From: Saussurea involucrata
Lineage: Eukaryota; Streptophyta; Magnoliopsida; Asterales; Asteraceae
DNA length: 64,000 bases
Direction of reading: 5' to 3'
Assembly (NCBI GenBank): GCA_033807775.1
Contig: CM066317.1
Coordinates: 32,863,870-32,927,869, forward strand
Shown here: positions 1 to 10,614 of the stretch, piece by piece
How positions within the stretch are numbered: position 1 is the first letter of the stretch
Layout of the letters: each line of letters starts with the position of its first letter
Notes under the pieces: generated by a model
Seen by the model: only the letters and a program-made list of their open reading frames with translations
Told to the model about the DNA's origin: nothing
Database searches by the model: none
Program-made: the position numbers and the translations under genes

Positions 1-599
1 AGAAGATTTCATAAAGTAATTGCATATACATATGAACGTGCAATCCTTTTATTTTTTTAAATTTCTCTTACAACTAATCCTTCACTAGAACCTTTTAATC
101 AGGATGTTCTAATGTGTCAAGCTACCAAACATGTATCAAGAAAACTTAAAGTAAGCTAACAAGACCTTCCCAACATCTATTAACAGTTTAAGAACCTTCA
201 CAATGAAAACAACCAGTCAAGAGAAACCAATGACCTTGATTAGATGTTCACCATCATAAACATCATTCGATTTACTCTTGAGATTATCTTCAATAGACAT
301 TTTTCACCTAAAACTAAAATATGTAAAAGCATTTATTGGGAAATTTTTGAATATTTGCATCTGATTAATGATACTTCACAACAGCAACAATAACAATAAC
401 AGACAAAATTATTCAAAATCAACTAATGACCTTGATTACCGTGCACATTGTTGAAATCATCAATCAAGTTAATTTGGGGATCATCTTCGTTAGACATGCT
501 TTTCTTACTTCAAGTTACCTGAAATTAAAATATCATAAACCCTAGATTAAATCAGATTCTTATCGACTATGTCTAAACAAAACAGGGAAATTAAACATT
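1..599. other. AT-rich intergenic DNA with two related short fragments
   Basis: No convincing gene. On the minus strand two similar stretches, about 229-302 and 421-498, both begin ATGTCTA and then run GAAGAT. The resemblance continues to the shared 'AATGACCTTGATTA' on the plus strand. They look like a duplicated small exon or repeat fragment. The reading frames are only 24 codons or so and I recognise no product. Confidence 0.35.
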
Positions 600-1000
600 A
601 ACAAATTATGTATTTGTACAAGACTTTCTTACCTATATTAAAGTAGAGAAGTTCAGGAAGTAAGGAGGAAGAAGCCGATTTCAACAATGTCAGTAGAGGT
701 GTCGATTGAGATGTTAATCGGAGGAAGAAGGCCGATTTCAAAAATCGATTGAGATGGAAGAAGGCTGCTGAACCATCAAGGATGAACGCCGATTTCATCA
801 GAGGAAGAATGCCGATTTCATTAGAGGAAGAACGTTCAATTTCATTAGAGGAAGAAAGCAACGTTGATGAAGTCAATTTCATTGAGGAAGAAAGCAACGT
901 TGATGAAGTCCCGTGTTTTCAATCCAATAGTCTGTTAAAAAGAGGGAAATTAGATAGTCAAAAATACCCCTTCATGTTCAAACTTATTGACAAATTGTAA
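600..1000. repeat. short degenerate purine-rich direct repeats
   Basis: Repeated versions of 'GAGGAAGAA..GC..' and 'GATTTCATTAGAGGAAGAA' run through this stretch. The clearest is an adjacent pair of about 36-bp units around 840-911 (GAGGAAGAAAGCAACGTTG followed by ATGAAGTC). Open frames exist on both strands (598-897 minus, 749-1000 plus), but both simply read the repeat and resemble no known protein. Confidence 0.4.
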
Positions 1001-1049
1001 CCATAAGATTTTCATCTTATAAATTTGATCAATGGACATAAGGTGGTCT

Positions 1050-1112
1050 TACCGGTCTCACGAAAAACCATTGGTCTCACGTGAACCCAACCCTATATAT
1101 ATATATATATAT
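1050..1112. mobile_element. end fragment of an inverted-repeat element next to (TA)n
   Basis: The motif GGTCTCACGAAAA..CATTGGTCTCACGTGAA..CCAACCCTA followed by a TA run is nearly the same as the right end of the fold-back element at 3467-3705. I read this as a truncated or diverged copy of the same small family, again abutting a TA microsatellite. Confidence 0.5.
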
Positions 1113-1139
1113 TAATAAATATCAATATAAATTAAAGAA

Positions 1140-1398
1140 AAGTTACAATTAGATCCCTAATGTTTCATGGTTTAAACCAAAATAAGGAAAAACAAATAAA
1201 AATTGCAAAAAGAGAGAAAAAATATGGTTGACGAAAATACCCTTGACTCTAATGGATAATTCTAATGAAGTTAGTAAGCATGGACCACTTTCAAAGCGAA
1301 ATTAAAACAGTATGGACGTTTTCTGCACTTATTGAAGTCTAGGAACGATTTTCGTATTTTCGGGTAAACCACAGGGACCAAAATTGTAGTTTACTCAT
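1140..1398. mobile_element. small MITE-like inverted-repeat element
   Basis: The left end (AGTTACAATTAGATCCCTAA, then GGTTTAAACC) and the right end (GGGTAAACCACAGGGACC, then AAAATTGTAGTTTACTCAT) are imperfect inverted repeats of the widespread plant 'GGTCCCTGTGGTTT...AGTAAACT' type. Nothing coding lies between. The size of about 260 bp fits a non-autonomous Mutator-like MITE. No target duplication was confirmed. Confidence 0.5.
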
Positions 1399-1422
1399 CT
1401 TTTTAATTCATATTTTGCAATT

Positions 1423-1512
1423 TAGAGCATCCACATCCATTTTACTAGAGGTCTTGCAAGATGTCATGTAGATAGCAAGGTCTCTAGCAAGATGGATGTG
1501 GATGCTCTAACA
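1423..1512. repeat. inverted repeat GAGCATCCACATCCAT
   Basis: GAGCATCCACATCCAT at about 1424-1439 is mirrored by ATGGATGTGGATGCTC at about 1493-1508. This forms a 16-bp perfect inverted repeat with the loop 'CTTGCAAGATG'. 'GAGCATCCACA' is a common terminus of small plant hAT- or PIF-type MITEs, so it may be a miniature element or one end of a larger one. Confidence 0.5.
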
Positions 1513-1839
1513 TGATCTTGCAAGATGCCACATAGATAGAACAATTACATTTTTATTTAATTTAATTCTTTTATTAATTTGTTTAAACATCAGTTATTTT
1601 TATGAAATTCAATTCATTTATTAATATTATTTGAACATTATTTTTTGTTATTTTTATTAAAAAATCTACCCATAATTTATTTTTAATAAATAATATTTTT
1701 TAAATTTTTTATAATTATCTATATTATTTATATTATAATTAATCATATATTTGTATTATAAAAAATTATATTTAATATTTTTGTGATACTATAAATTATT
1801 GAAATATGTAAATATAAATTATAAAGTAGTGATGATGTG

Positions 1840-2780
1840 GTAATAAGGATCACTTTAGAAATAAGTTTGGTCTTTCATTGTTATTTGTAAAATTGATGCG
1901 ACACTTTACAAAGGAGTTTGGTCTTGCATTAATGCGGATGGTATTAGTATTGCAATCGTTGATTTAAATAAGAATATTAAATAACATGAAGAAATAAATA
2001 GAGAAAAAATTATATGTGAACTCAAATGATTAACCACTTGGGAGGGGCAAATGGTCACTACAATAAATCAAATGATTAATTACTTGGGTTGTAGTGCGTT
2101 GATAAAGCATTTGAGAATGTAGTGAAAAATCTCATCTATTTAGTGTTAAAATTTAAGTGTTGTCAAAACACTTATGACTATGGAGGTTCACCTGCAATGA
2201 CTCCAGGTAGTTCGTGATCGTCTGGGGATTAGTCAGTATGTGTAAGCTGGGCCAGAAACCCACGATTACCCAAAAAAATCAAATGATTGATAAAAGCATT
2301 TACAATGGAGGTTTTTATTATTTTTATTAAAAAAATTTACCCACGCTTTATTTTAGAAAACTGATATTTTTATGCAATGTTTTTTATTTAAAGTACTAAT
2401 TGCAAACCAATTTAGTGGAAGAGATTTGGAGTCGATTTGGAGAAGAAAATAATTAGTAATGTAACGTTTATTGTGTATTTTGTGCAATATTTGTATTTTA
2501 GTAAACCTTGCATGCTTTCAATATATCCATGTATTTTATTTGTTAATTAAATTATGTTTACACAAAATATAGTAAAAGAAAACAAAAGTAATATTTTAGT
2601 TATCTATATTTTATAATTAATTTATTAGTTATATTATAATTATCCATATTATTTATATTATAATTTATTACTTTAGAAAGAAGTTTGGTCTTGCATGGAT
2701 GTGAAATGTGTTATTGCAAAGCTGATGTATCACTTTAGGAAGGAGTGTGGTCTTGCAAGGGTGTGGATGATCTAAGATTT
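1840..2780. repeat. dispersed related copies of a 'GGTCTTGCA' repeat
   Basis: About 1850-1935 (CACTTTAGAAATAAGTTTGG, then TCTTTCATTG, and a second AAGGAGTTTGGTCTTGCATT) resembles about 2665-2775 (ACTTTAGAAAGAAGTTTGGT, then CTTGCATGG, and GAAGGAGTGTGGTCTTGCAA). These are probably remnants of one MITE family, flanked by TA-rich DNA. No gene is seen in this stretch. Confidence 0.35.
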
Positions 2781-3035
2781 TTGAAAGAATCTCTACTGTG
2801 GGATGAAGGTTCTTGTCATATCATATGTTTTTATAAGAACCTATGTGTTTGAACAAGGACCGAGTTCTTGCCTAGATTTTCATGGTTTTATTGTTTTTAC
2901 CACTTTATTTCAATAAATTTGTAGATACTTGTGGTCGTGGAGATTCACCTGCGATGACTCCATGTCATTCGTGGTCGTTCGAATGATTAATTAGTGCGCA
3001 TAAACTAACTTGGAAACCCACGATTACAAAAAAAA
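2165..3035 (+). repeat. pair of ~110-bp direct repeats with A-rich tails
   Basis: About 2178-2275 and 2928-3030 are direct copies. Both contain GG(A/T)GxTTCACCTGC(A/G)ATGACTCCA, then GTxGTTCGTG(A/G)TCGT, and both end in AAACCCACGATTAC followed by an A-rich run. A repeated 3' end with an A tail suggests LINE or SINE 3' remnants, but the family is not identified. Confidence 0.4.
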
Positions 3036-3141
3036 GATTAAAATTGGTACAAAAAGTATAAATTATAAAAATTATATAATTATTAATTTTGTTTCTAGTA
3101 ATTTTTTATGCAAGTATTTTTATTTTGTTTAATAAATTTAA

Positions 3142-3383
3142 GGGTAAACTCTAGTTTTGGTCCCGGAGGCTTAGTAAAATTTTTTGAAGGTAGGGTCTGA
3201 ACTTTGATAAATCTAAACAATATTTTTGTGGTTTTCATTTTGCTCTAAAAATAATTTCTTGTCACTAACTCCGTTAGTTTTTTTTTTCTGTTAGAAGGTG
3301 GGACGTTTTCATCTATTTGTCTTTTTTTTCATTTTCTACTTTTGTAACAAACCTCAAATTATAGGGACCAACTCTATAGTTAA

Positions 3384-3388
<5 letters not shown>
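3142..3388. mobile_element. small MITE-like element of the GGTCCC type
   Basis: The left end GGGTAAACTCTAGTTTTGGT and the right end GGGACCAACTCTATAGTTAA are inverted relative to each other. The spacing is about 245 bp and the interior includes 'CTAACTCCGTTAG', typical of this plant MITE class. It is non-coding. Confidence 0.5.

Positions 3389-3455
<67 letters not shown>
3389..3455. repeat. compound (TC)n(AC)n(TA)n microsatellite
   Basis: Uninterrupted CT, then CA, then TA dinucleotide runs. They directly abut the left end of the fold-back element at 3467. Confidence 0.9.
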
Positions 3456-3466
3456 AACATATATAT

Positions 3467-3701
3467 AGACTTGAGATCATGTGAGACCAAGCTATTTCCG
3501 TGAGACCCGTGAACCAAAAAATAACACTAAACCTTTACGGCAAAAGACTGTGAAGGTATTGTGAAGGTAAACCTTCACAGTGTTTTTGTTGTGAATGTTT
3601 GTTTTTTTCATACCTTCACAATGAATCGCTGTAAAGTTTTAGTGTTATTTTGTGTTTTCACGGTCTCACGAAAACATGTTGGTCTCACGTGAAGCCAACC
3701 C

Positions 3702-3705
<4 letters not shown>
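3467..3705. mobile_element. fold-back MITE inside a TA microsatellite
   Basis: The sequence is inverted end to end. CATGTGAGACCAAGC..TTTCCGTGAGAC on the left mirrors GTCTCACGAAAACATG..GGTCTCACGTG on the right. AAAATAACACTAAACCTTTA mirrors TAAAGTTTTAGTGTTATTTT. The centre holds GTGAAGGT/ACCTTCAC. Both sides are long TA runs, as in microsatellite-targeting MITEs such as rice Micron. No coding capacity. Confidence 0.6.
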
Positions 3706-3719
<14 letters not shown>

Positions 3720-3741
<22 letters not shown>

Positions 3742-4997
3742 TGTTACACACAATATATATAATTTTATACATATATTATACATAATATTATTATATACTA
3801 TTGTATGTACATATATTATGATGTAGGTACCAATTTTTAAAAGTTACATAGATAATTTATTAAAAAAATATGTTTAGGGATTAATTTTAAAACGAAAAAA
3901 TGTTATATGATTTTATTTGTCTAAAAAATGTTCAAACTTTGTTTACCAGGTAAGATTTTTGTCCACCAAAACGGTACCGTATGCAACAATTTTTCGGTAA
4001 ACGCTAATCGTGGTACGAGTCTTTACCATCATTATCAGGTAAGACTCTCGGTTTTTGCATTAGCTCTTATCAAATAAGATTCTTGGTTCTTGCCATATTC
4101 ATCTAAGAAAATAATACAACTTAACAAACACTTACCCACATAAAAAAAATTAAAAAATAAAACACAAGTTTTTTCAGAATATGTTAAAAATATTGGTTTA
4201 AACAATATATATGATTTTTATAAAAAATTCTACAATTTTTTAGGTTTATTAGATTTTTAATAAAAAAATAGTAAAAGATTCTCTAAAATCAGCTTTCTTA
4301 TTATGTCAAATCGACCGTAAAAAAAGATTCTCTAAAAAAAGTTATATTTTTTAATATATTTCTAAAAATAAAAAAAAAATATAAAAAATTATTTAAAACT
4401 TACGCATAGACTTTTCTCTGCGTAAGTTTTTAGATCTCTCCGCATAAACTTTTTTTCCAACGTGGAGTACACGTGGTACACATGTGGACTTTACGCAGAC
4501 ATGTAGGACAGAAAACTTACGCAGAGAAAACTCTCTGCGTAATTTTTTTTTTAAAATGTTTTTTCTTTAATTTCTTAGAGGAAAACCAAACACACGTAGA
4601 GAGTTTCTCCGCATAAGTTTATCTACGAAACTTTTGGGTATTTGTGGAAGTAGGGTGATAAAGTGGATATAGGAAGAAGCATGGGGTATAGAATGGGTAT
4701 TTGAGGCAAAATCCCAAAAATATTTGGTCTTCTCTTTTGACTTGTACTTTAATGCATCTCTAACATATTCTCCAAATGATCTAAAAGTTATTTTTAAAGA
4801 AATTTTGTTTTCATTTCTAACAACTTTTCTATTCTAGATATCATACTATAAATTATATTATTAAAATATTTAATATAATATTAAAATATAATATTTATCT
4901 TTTAAATATTTAATTTCAAGATTTCTCATTGATATAAAGAATACAAAAATAATTTCTCTTTCGTAAGTAATCTTTAAAAAAAATCAAATTTGAAGAA
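3720..4997. other. AT-rich intergenic DNA with ACTTACGCA inverted repeats
   Basis: No gene is visible. Around 4400-4620 the words ACTTACGCA, CTCTGCGTAA and CTCCGCATAA recur in both orientations, giving several short hairpins. An example is ACTTACGCATAGACTTTTCT paired against CTGCGTAAGT. This may be a decayed inverted-repeat element. The rest is AT-rich without recognisable structure. Confidence 0.4.
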
Positions 4998-5215
4998 TTT
5001 CATGTTGGAACCACCTTAAAAGTGACCGTCACTGATCGTTTATCATTCCTGATGTGATAATTGACAATAACTGAAATCCCTATGTCTGGTAAATATATGA
5101 TGGGCGTATTTACTATTATTGACATACTATAGGGTTTTCCATTAGGTGATTGGAACTATGGGGAATTATACTGCACACAATAAACACCAAGGGTTAAAAG
5201 TGTAAATACTCTTAT

Positions 5216-5223
5216 TATAAATA
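5216..5223 (+). promoter_or_regulatory. TATA box in LTR of element A
   Basis: TATAAATA within CTTATTATAAATAGAG. Transcription would be expected to start about 25-35 bp downstream, near 5245-5255. A tiny upstream frame (ATG at 5252, stop at 5264-5266) sits at the predicted start region. The same TATA lies at 11273-11280 in the 3' LTR. Confidence 0.7.
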
Positions 5224-5352
5224 GAGTACCCTAATCATACATTTAACCCTAATGACATATTACTAATAAACAGCCGTGTGCCTCCCCACGATCGACTATC
5301 GATCATCATCCCATCATAATACGATCACCTCGATCTGGGAACCCGTTAATCG

Positions 5353-5398
5353 ATGGCAAACATGTTTAATGCTTTCACCGGATCCTCAGGATCATCAG
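5353..5398 (+). CDS. putative first coding exon of gag inside the 5' LTR
   Basis: ATG at 5353 lies in a good context (G at +4) and opens 15 codons plus one base: Met-Ala-Asn-Met-Phe-Asn-Ala-Phe-Thr, then Gly/Ser. The exon ends at TCAG, directly followed by GTTTGA, a plausible donor. The main gag-pol frame has no in-frame ATG between its upstream stop (6658-6660) and the conserved gag motif. A good acceptor at 6663-6664 (pyrimidine tract, CTAAT, CAG) joins this exon in frame. The splice is inferred from sequence only; no transcript was seen. Confidence 0.55.
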
Positions 5399-5456
5399 GT
5401 TTGATTTCTTGTCATCTTATTATCTATCAAATACAAATCATGATTATTCCAACATG

Positions 5457-5468
5457 TGGTATCAGAGC
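5457..5468 (+). promoter_or_regulatory. primer-binding site of element A
   Basis: TGGTATCAGAGC, complementary to the 3' end of initiator tRNA-Met, two bases after the 5' LTR. This is the standard Copia primer site for minus-strand DNA synthesis. Confidence 0.95.
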
Positions 5469-5680
5469 CCCAGGTTCAAAATTGATTCATGATTTGTATT
5501 AGTTTTGATGGCTTTAATTTATCGGTTTACTTCGTGTTTATGTATGCCGCCGCAAACATCAAAACTGCATTGAATTGCAATTTTATCATCTGCGATTATA
5601 ATGCTATTTTTCCATCGTATTAAACCCTAATTATGCCATGTTAATTGATCAATGTATAGAATTTTTTTTTTCGGTTGAAC

Positions 5681-6145
5681 CTTACTTTTCGCTACTGTAT
5701 ATAGCGAAAACCTTACTTTTCGCTTCTGTACATAGCGAAAACCTTACTTTTCGCTACTGTACATAGCGAAAACCTTACTTTTCGCTTCTGTACATAGCGA
5801 AAACCTTACTTTTCGCTACTGTACATAGCGAAAACCTTACTTTTCGCTACTGTACATAGCGAAAACTTTACTTTTCGCTTCTGTACATAGCGAAAACCTT
5901 ACTTTTCGCTACTGTACATAGCGAAAACCTTACTTTTCGCTACTGTACATAGCGAAAACCTTACTTTTCGCTACTGTACATAGCGAAAACCTTACTTTTC
6001 GCTTCTGTACATAGCGAAAACCTTACTTTTCGCTACTGTACATAGCGAAAACCTTACTTTTCGCTTCTGTACATAGCGAAAACCTTACTTTTCGCTACTG
6101 TACATAGCGAAAACCTTACTTTTCGCTACTGTACATAGCGAAAAC
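5681..6145 (+). repeat. 15 x 31-bp tandem hairpin array in the leader
   Basis: Fifteen head-to-tail 31-bp units. Each contains TTTTCGCTA, a 7-base loop CTGTACA, and TAGCGAAAA, so every unit can form a 9-bp hairpin (8 bp in units reading CGCTT). The units alternate irregularly between CGCTA and CGCTT and are otherwise almost identical (the first has GTATATA, one has ACTTTAC). They lie downstream of the primer site and upstream of gag. Confidence 0.95.
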
Positions 6146-6149
6146 CTTG

Positions 6150-6660
6150 CACTAATATTTATGGTCTCATCATTTGTGCCCAAAGGTCAAATATGATTCT
6201 CATAATGCATTTTTTTTTCCTTTTGCATAATGAACACTGAGTATACTAATTCTGCCCAAAGGTGATTTAATATACCTGTGTGTCAAAAGGACTTTCTACA
6301 TGCATAATTCACACGATGCTCTATTTTGTGCCCAAAGGTCAAAAGATAAGCATTGCGTTGCATAACCCTAACGCTCATGTTTACTTAGATATTAGTTATT
6401 TCTGCCCAAAGGTGATGTAACATCTAAGTAGAGCCTTACTTTGACTTATTGTTTTGGTGTTTACAATAGGTATACTCATCACTAGCTTCATCACTAAAAT
6501 GGTCATAGTTTCATTACTCTAAGGAATATTACTGTTAGGTCTGCTTACTTTAACATTACTTTGATTCCATTACTTTAAGAAACATTACTTTGTCCGCCCT
6601 TTATAGCTAACTACGTCACTATGATAGTCTTCTATAACTTATATCCTCCTCCTTTCCTAA
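6150..6660 (+). repeat. leader with four TGCCCAAAGGT repeats
   Basis: No coding. TGCCCAAAGGT(C/G)A recurs at about 6177, 6253, 6330 and 6400. Each lies near ATA-rich words or a TGCATAA word, suggesting an older tandem repeat of about 75 bp. Short TTACTTT words recur toward 6600. This probably forms the structured RNA leader (packaging or dimerisation region), though that role is inference. Confidence 0.5.
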
Positions 6661-6664
6661 TCAG

Positions 6665-9600
6665 TACCTAACTTTGGCATTGAGCCACTTACTGGTGCGA
6701 ACTTTGCGTCATGGAAGGATCAATTACTTCTTACTCTGGGGATGCTAGACCTTGACCATGCCATTCGCCATGAAGAACCCACTGCTATTACTGCTGCGTC
6801 CACTGCAGCTCAGAAAGCGGATTTTGAAAAGTGGGAAAGGGCAAATCGCTTGTCACTAATGATGGTCAAGAACTCCATTAACCTCAGTATCCGAGGAGCT
6901 ATCCCTGACTCTGATAAAGTCAAAACTTACCTCAAATCTGTTGAGGATCACTTCAAGGGATCGTATAAGGCTCATGCAAGTAGCTTAATGCTACAGATGC
7001 TCACTCTGAAATATGAAGGAAATAGCAGTGTCCGTGAACACATTATGAAAATGATTGATATGGCTCATAAGCTTAAGAGTCTTGAGATGGAAGTCTCTGA
7101 TAATTTTCTTGTGCATTTCATAATGACCTCTTTGCCTGCTCGGTTCGACACCTTCAAAGTTAACTATAATGCTATGAAGGATAAATGGTCGATAAGTGAA
7201 CTGATTGCAATGTGTGTGCAAGAGGAGGATCGCCTAAAGCTGGTACAACCTGAAGCTGTTCACCTGACAACCACTACTAATTCTAAGAAAAGGAAGGGTA
7301 ATCACGGTAATCAGACTGGAAATAAAGTCCAGAAGGATAATACTCATGGTGCCGTTGCCTCTGGCTCTAAATCCTTGTCTAACAAACCTAGCTGCAAATT
7401 CTGTCGTGCCAAAGGGCACGGACAGAAAGATTGCCCTAAGTTCAAGGAATGGCTAGCTAAGAAAGGTAACATTCTTTATGTAATATTTGATTCCTTTACT
7501 ACTGATGTCCCTATTAATACATGGTGGGGTGACTCTGGTTCTATGGTCCATGTGACAAACTCAATGCAGGGATTCCTTACAATCCAGAAGCTACCAAAGG
7601 GCCAAAGAAAACTTAGAGTTGGAAGTGGTGATCTCTTAGATGTCGAAGCCATGGGAACTTTAAATTTACATATGAGTACCGGAAAGTGTATTAGACTAGT
7701 GGATACCTTATATGTACCGAGAATTACTCGGAACCTTGTATCCATATCTAGACTAGACCTTGAAGGTTATGTAATAATTCATGGTTGCGGCAAGATTGCT
7801 ATTACTCATAATAATGAATTACTTGGTCGAGGTTTCTTGGATGGATTACTGTATAAATTGGAACTAGATCATAATTTCTCACAGTCTTTGTTGTCACCTA
7901 ATATTGATGACGTAACTAAAACAACAAAATCACCTAAACAATTAGAGAATTCCTCCATGTTGTGGCATAAACGTCTCGGCCACATCTCACGAGATCGAAT
8001 GACTCGACTCGTAAAGGATGGAATCTTACATTCTCTTGATTTTAGTGATTTTGAAACATGTATTAAGTGCCTCAAAGGAAAAATGGCAAAAGGGAATAAG
8101 AAAGGAGCTACTAGAAGTTCCAACTTGTTGGAAATAATTCACACTGATATTAGTGGCCCTTATCCCGCATCAATCACAGGACATACATCATTTATTACAT
8201 TCATTGACGATTATTCGCGTTATATGCACCTATATCTGATTAAGGAAAAATCTGAATCCTTACAAACTTTTATTGATTTTAAAACTTTGGTTGAAAACCA
8301 ACTTGATCATAAAATAAAAGTTGTGAGATCAGATAGAGGAGGTGAGTATTATGGTAGACATACTGATATTGGTCAAGCTCCTGGTCCTTTCTATAACTTT
8401 TGCAAGGAACAAGGCATAATTAACCAATACACCATGCCTGGTTCTCCTCAACAAAATGGTGTTGCTGAAAGGAGAAACAGAATTTTAATGGACATGGTGA
8501 GAAGTATGCTTGCTAACACTAACTTACCTACTTTCCTATGGACTGAGGCATTAAAAACAGCCGTTCATATACTCAATAGGGTTCCATCAAAACCTGTCCC
8601 TAAAACTCCTTATGAAATCTGGACAGGTAGAAAACCGAGTCTAAAATATATGAAAGTATGGGGCTGTCCTGCCGAAGCAAAAGTCTATAACCCTAACTTA
8701 AAGAAACTGGATCCTAAAACCCTTACATGTTTCTTTATCGGTTATCCTGATAACTCAAAAGGTTATCGGTTTTACTGTCCTTCCCACACTACGAGCATCA
8801 TTGACACGCAGCATGCCACATTTCTTGAGAACTCAAAGATCAGTGGGAGCACGACAAATCATGACTCAGATTTGCAAGAAGTACAAGAAGCGGGGGGAAA
8901 CCATTCTTCCGGTATACTTATTCCTCCGATAATTCCTCTTGTACCCACCGCTGCTCCTAATATCACTGATCCTGCTCCTCCTAACCAAAATACCGAGGGA
9001 ACATCATCATCGCTTCCGAACGCTGAACCTAATATCACTGATTCCACTCCTTCTGTTACTGAACCGGAAAATCAACTCAGGAGATCATCTAGGGCACGCA
9101 GGGCCACAAATTTTGATGATTTCGTAACCTTTTTATCTGAAGTTGAGGACATTGGAAAGCTTACTGATCCTACCTCTTATCGAGAAGCCATTAATAGTGA
9201 TCAGGCCACTCAGTGGAATGAAGCCATGATTGAAGAGCTTAATTCCATGCAACACAATGATGTTTGGGACTTGGTTGAACTTCCTGAAGGATCCAAAACT
9301 ATCGGTTGTAAATGGGTCTTCAAAACCAAATTAGACCCGAAAGGAAACATCGAACGCTATAAGGCCAGACTGGTTGCAAAAGGGTTTACTCAAAAGGAAG
9401 GAATCGATTATCAAGAGACCTTCTCTCCTGTCTCTCGTAAAGATTCTTTAAGGATTATTATGGCACTTGTAGCTCATTATGATTTAGAGTTACATCAGAT
9501 GGATGTCAAGACCGCATTCTTAAATGGAGACTTGCAAGAAGACGTATACATGCGACAACCTGAAGGATTCATTCCAGAAGGTAAAGAGCATATGGTCTGC

Positions 9601-10614
9601 AAGTTGAAGAAATCCATTTATGGGTTGAAGCAGGCATCACGACAATGGTACCTCAAGTTCCATAAAATCGTAAAAGGGCAAGGTTTTCTAAAGAATCAAG
9701 TGGATCAATGCACCTATCTCAAGATCAGTGGGAGTAACTTTATAATCCTTGTCTTGTACGTAGATGACATCCTACTAGCAAGTAACAACTTGGATATGCT
9801 GCATGAGTCGAAGCGGATGCTTTCGCAAAATTTCGACATGAAAGATCTCGGTGATGCCTCTTATGTCATTGGTATCGAAATACACCGAGATAGGCATAAT
9901 GGTGTTTTGGGTCTTTCTCAAAATGCATATATTGAGCGTATCTTAAAACGCTATAACATGCAGAAATGTACACCCAATGTAGCTCTAGTAGTTAAAGGGG
10001 ACGTATTTGGTTCCTTCCAAGCTCCGAGCACTGAGATTGAAAAGGAAGAAATGAGGATGATACCTTATTCGTCTGTAGTAGGGAGCATTGTGTATGCTCA
10101 GGTCTGTACTCGTCCGGATATCGCTTATATCGCTGGTATGCTGGGACGTTACTTATCTAATCCCGGAATAGCACACTGGAAAGCGGCTAAAAAGGTTCTT
10201 CGATATCTGCAAGGGACCAAAGACTACAAATTAACTTATAGAAGAAGTGACAACTTAGAAGTAGTAGGATATTCTGATTCCGATTTTGCTAAATGCAAAG
10301 AAGATAAGAAATCTACTTCTGGGTATATATTTATGTTAGCTGGTGGACCTATCTCCTGGCGGAGTCATAAACAAAAGCTGACTACAACGTCCACCATGAT
10401 GGCTGAATACGTTGCCGTTTATAATGCCTCTTGTCATGGGATGTTGTTAAGGAACCTGGTCAGTGGACTCAAAATCGTCAACTCCATTTCTAGACCATTG
10501 AAGCTTTACTGTGATAACTCAGCTGCCGTAACTTTCTCGAACAGTAACAGTTCAACTGGCGCTGGGCTGTATCTTGATACAAAGTATCTGTTCGTGCGCG
10601 AATGGGTTGAGTAA
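6665..10614 (+). CDS. Gag-Pol polyprotein of Copia element A (premature stop)
   Basis: This polyprotein builds the virus-like particle and copies and integrates the element. The first Met in the main frame is at 6742, but conserved gag residues (LTGANFASWKDQ) precede it, so the frame opens at 6665 after the putative splice. Numbering from 6742: gag to about 230 with a CX2CX4HX4C knuckle near 217-230; protease DSG near 263; integrase HHCC from about 408 and DDE residues near 468, 530 and 575; RT YVDD near 1006; RNase H DSD near 1178. The frame ends at TAA 10612-10614, yet the same frame continues with normal RNase H C-terminal sequence to 10740, so about 41 residues are lost. One nonsense change (probably CAA to TAA) is the simplest reading. 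Confidence 0.93.

Larger units (their letters stand above)
5003..5454 (+). repeat. 5' LTR of element A
   Basis: 452 bp, TG...CA ends, matching the 3' LTR at 11060-11511 except for three substitutions (TTTTCC/TTTCCC, CAGCCG/CAGCTG, CTCGATC/CTCGTTC). It contains a TATA box at 5216-5223 and, unusually, an ATG and a splice-donor-like site near its 3' end. Confidence 0.95.
5399..6664 (+). other. putative leader intron of element A
   Basis: The donor is CAG/GTTTGA at 5398/5399. The acceptor is TCCTCCTCCTTTCCTAATCAG ending at 6664, with a branch-like CTAAT and a pyrimidine tract. The 1266-nt intron would contain the end of the LTR, the primer site, the 31-bp hairpin array and the rest of the leader. 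Removing it joins the LTR ATG exon and the pol frame at a shared Val codon without changing frame. Confidence 0.5.

Noticed and set aside
598..1000. Small open frames on both strands
   Set aside because: They read purine-rich direct repeats; composition is repetitive and no domain is recognisable.
5681..6145. CRISPR-like array
   Set aside because: Units are directly abutting 31-bp repeats without variable spacers, in a plant retrotransposon leader.
7234..9127. Antisense and shifted frames inside gag-pol of A
   Set aside because: Shadows of the long gag-pol frame.
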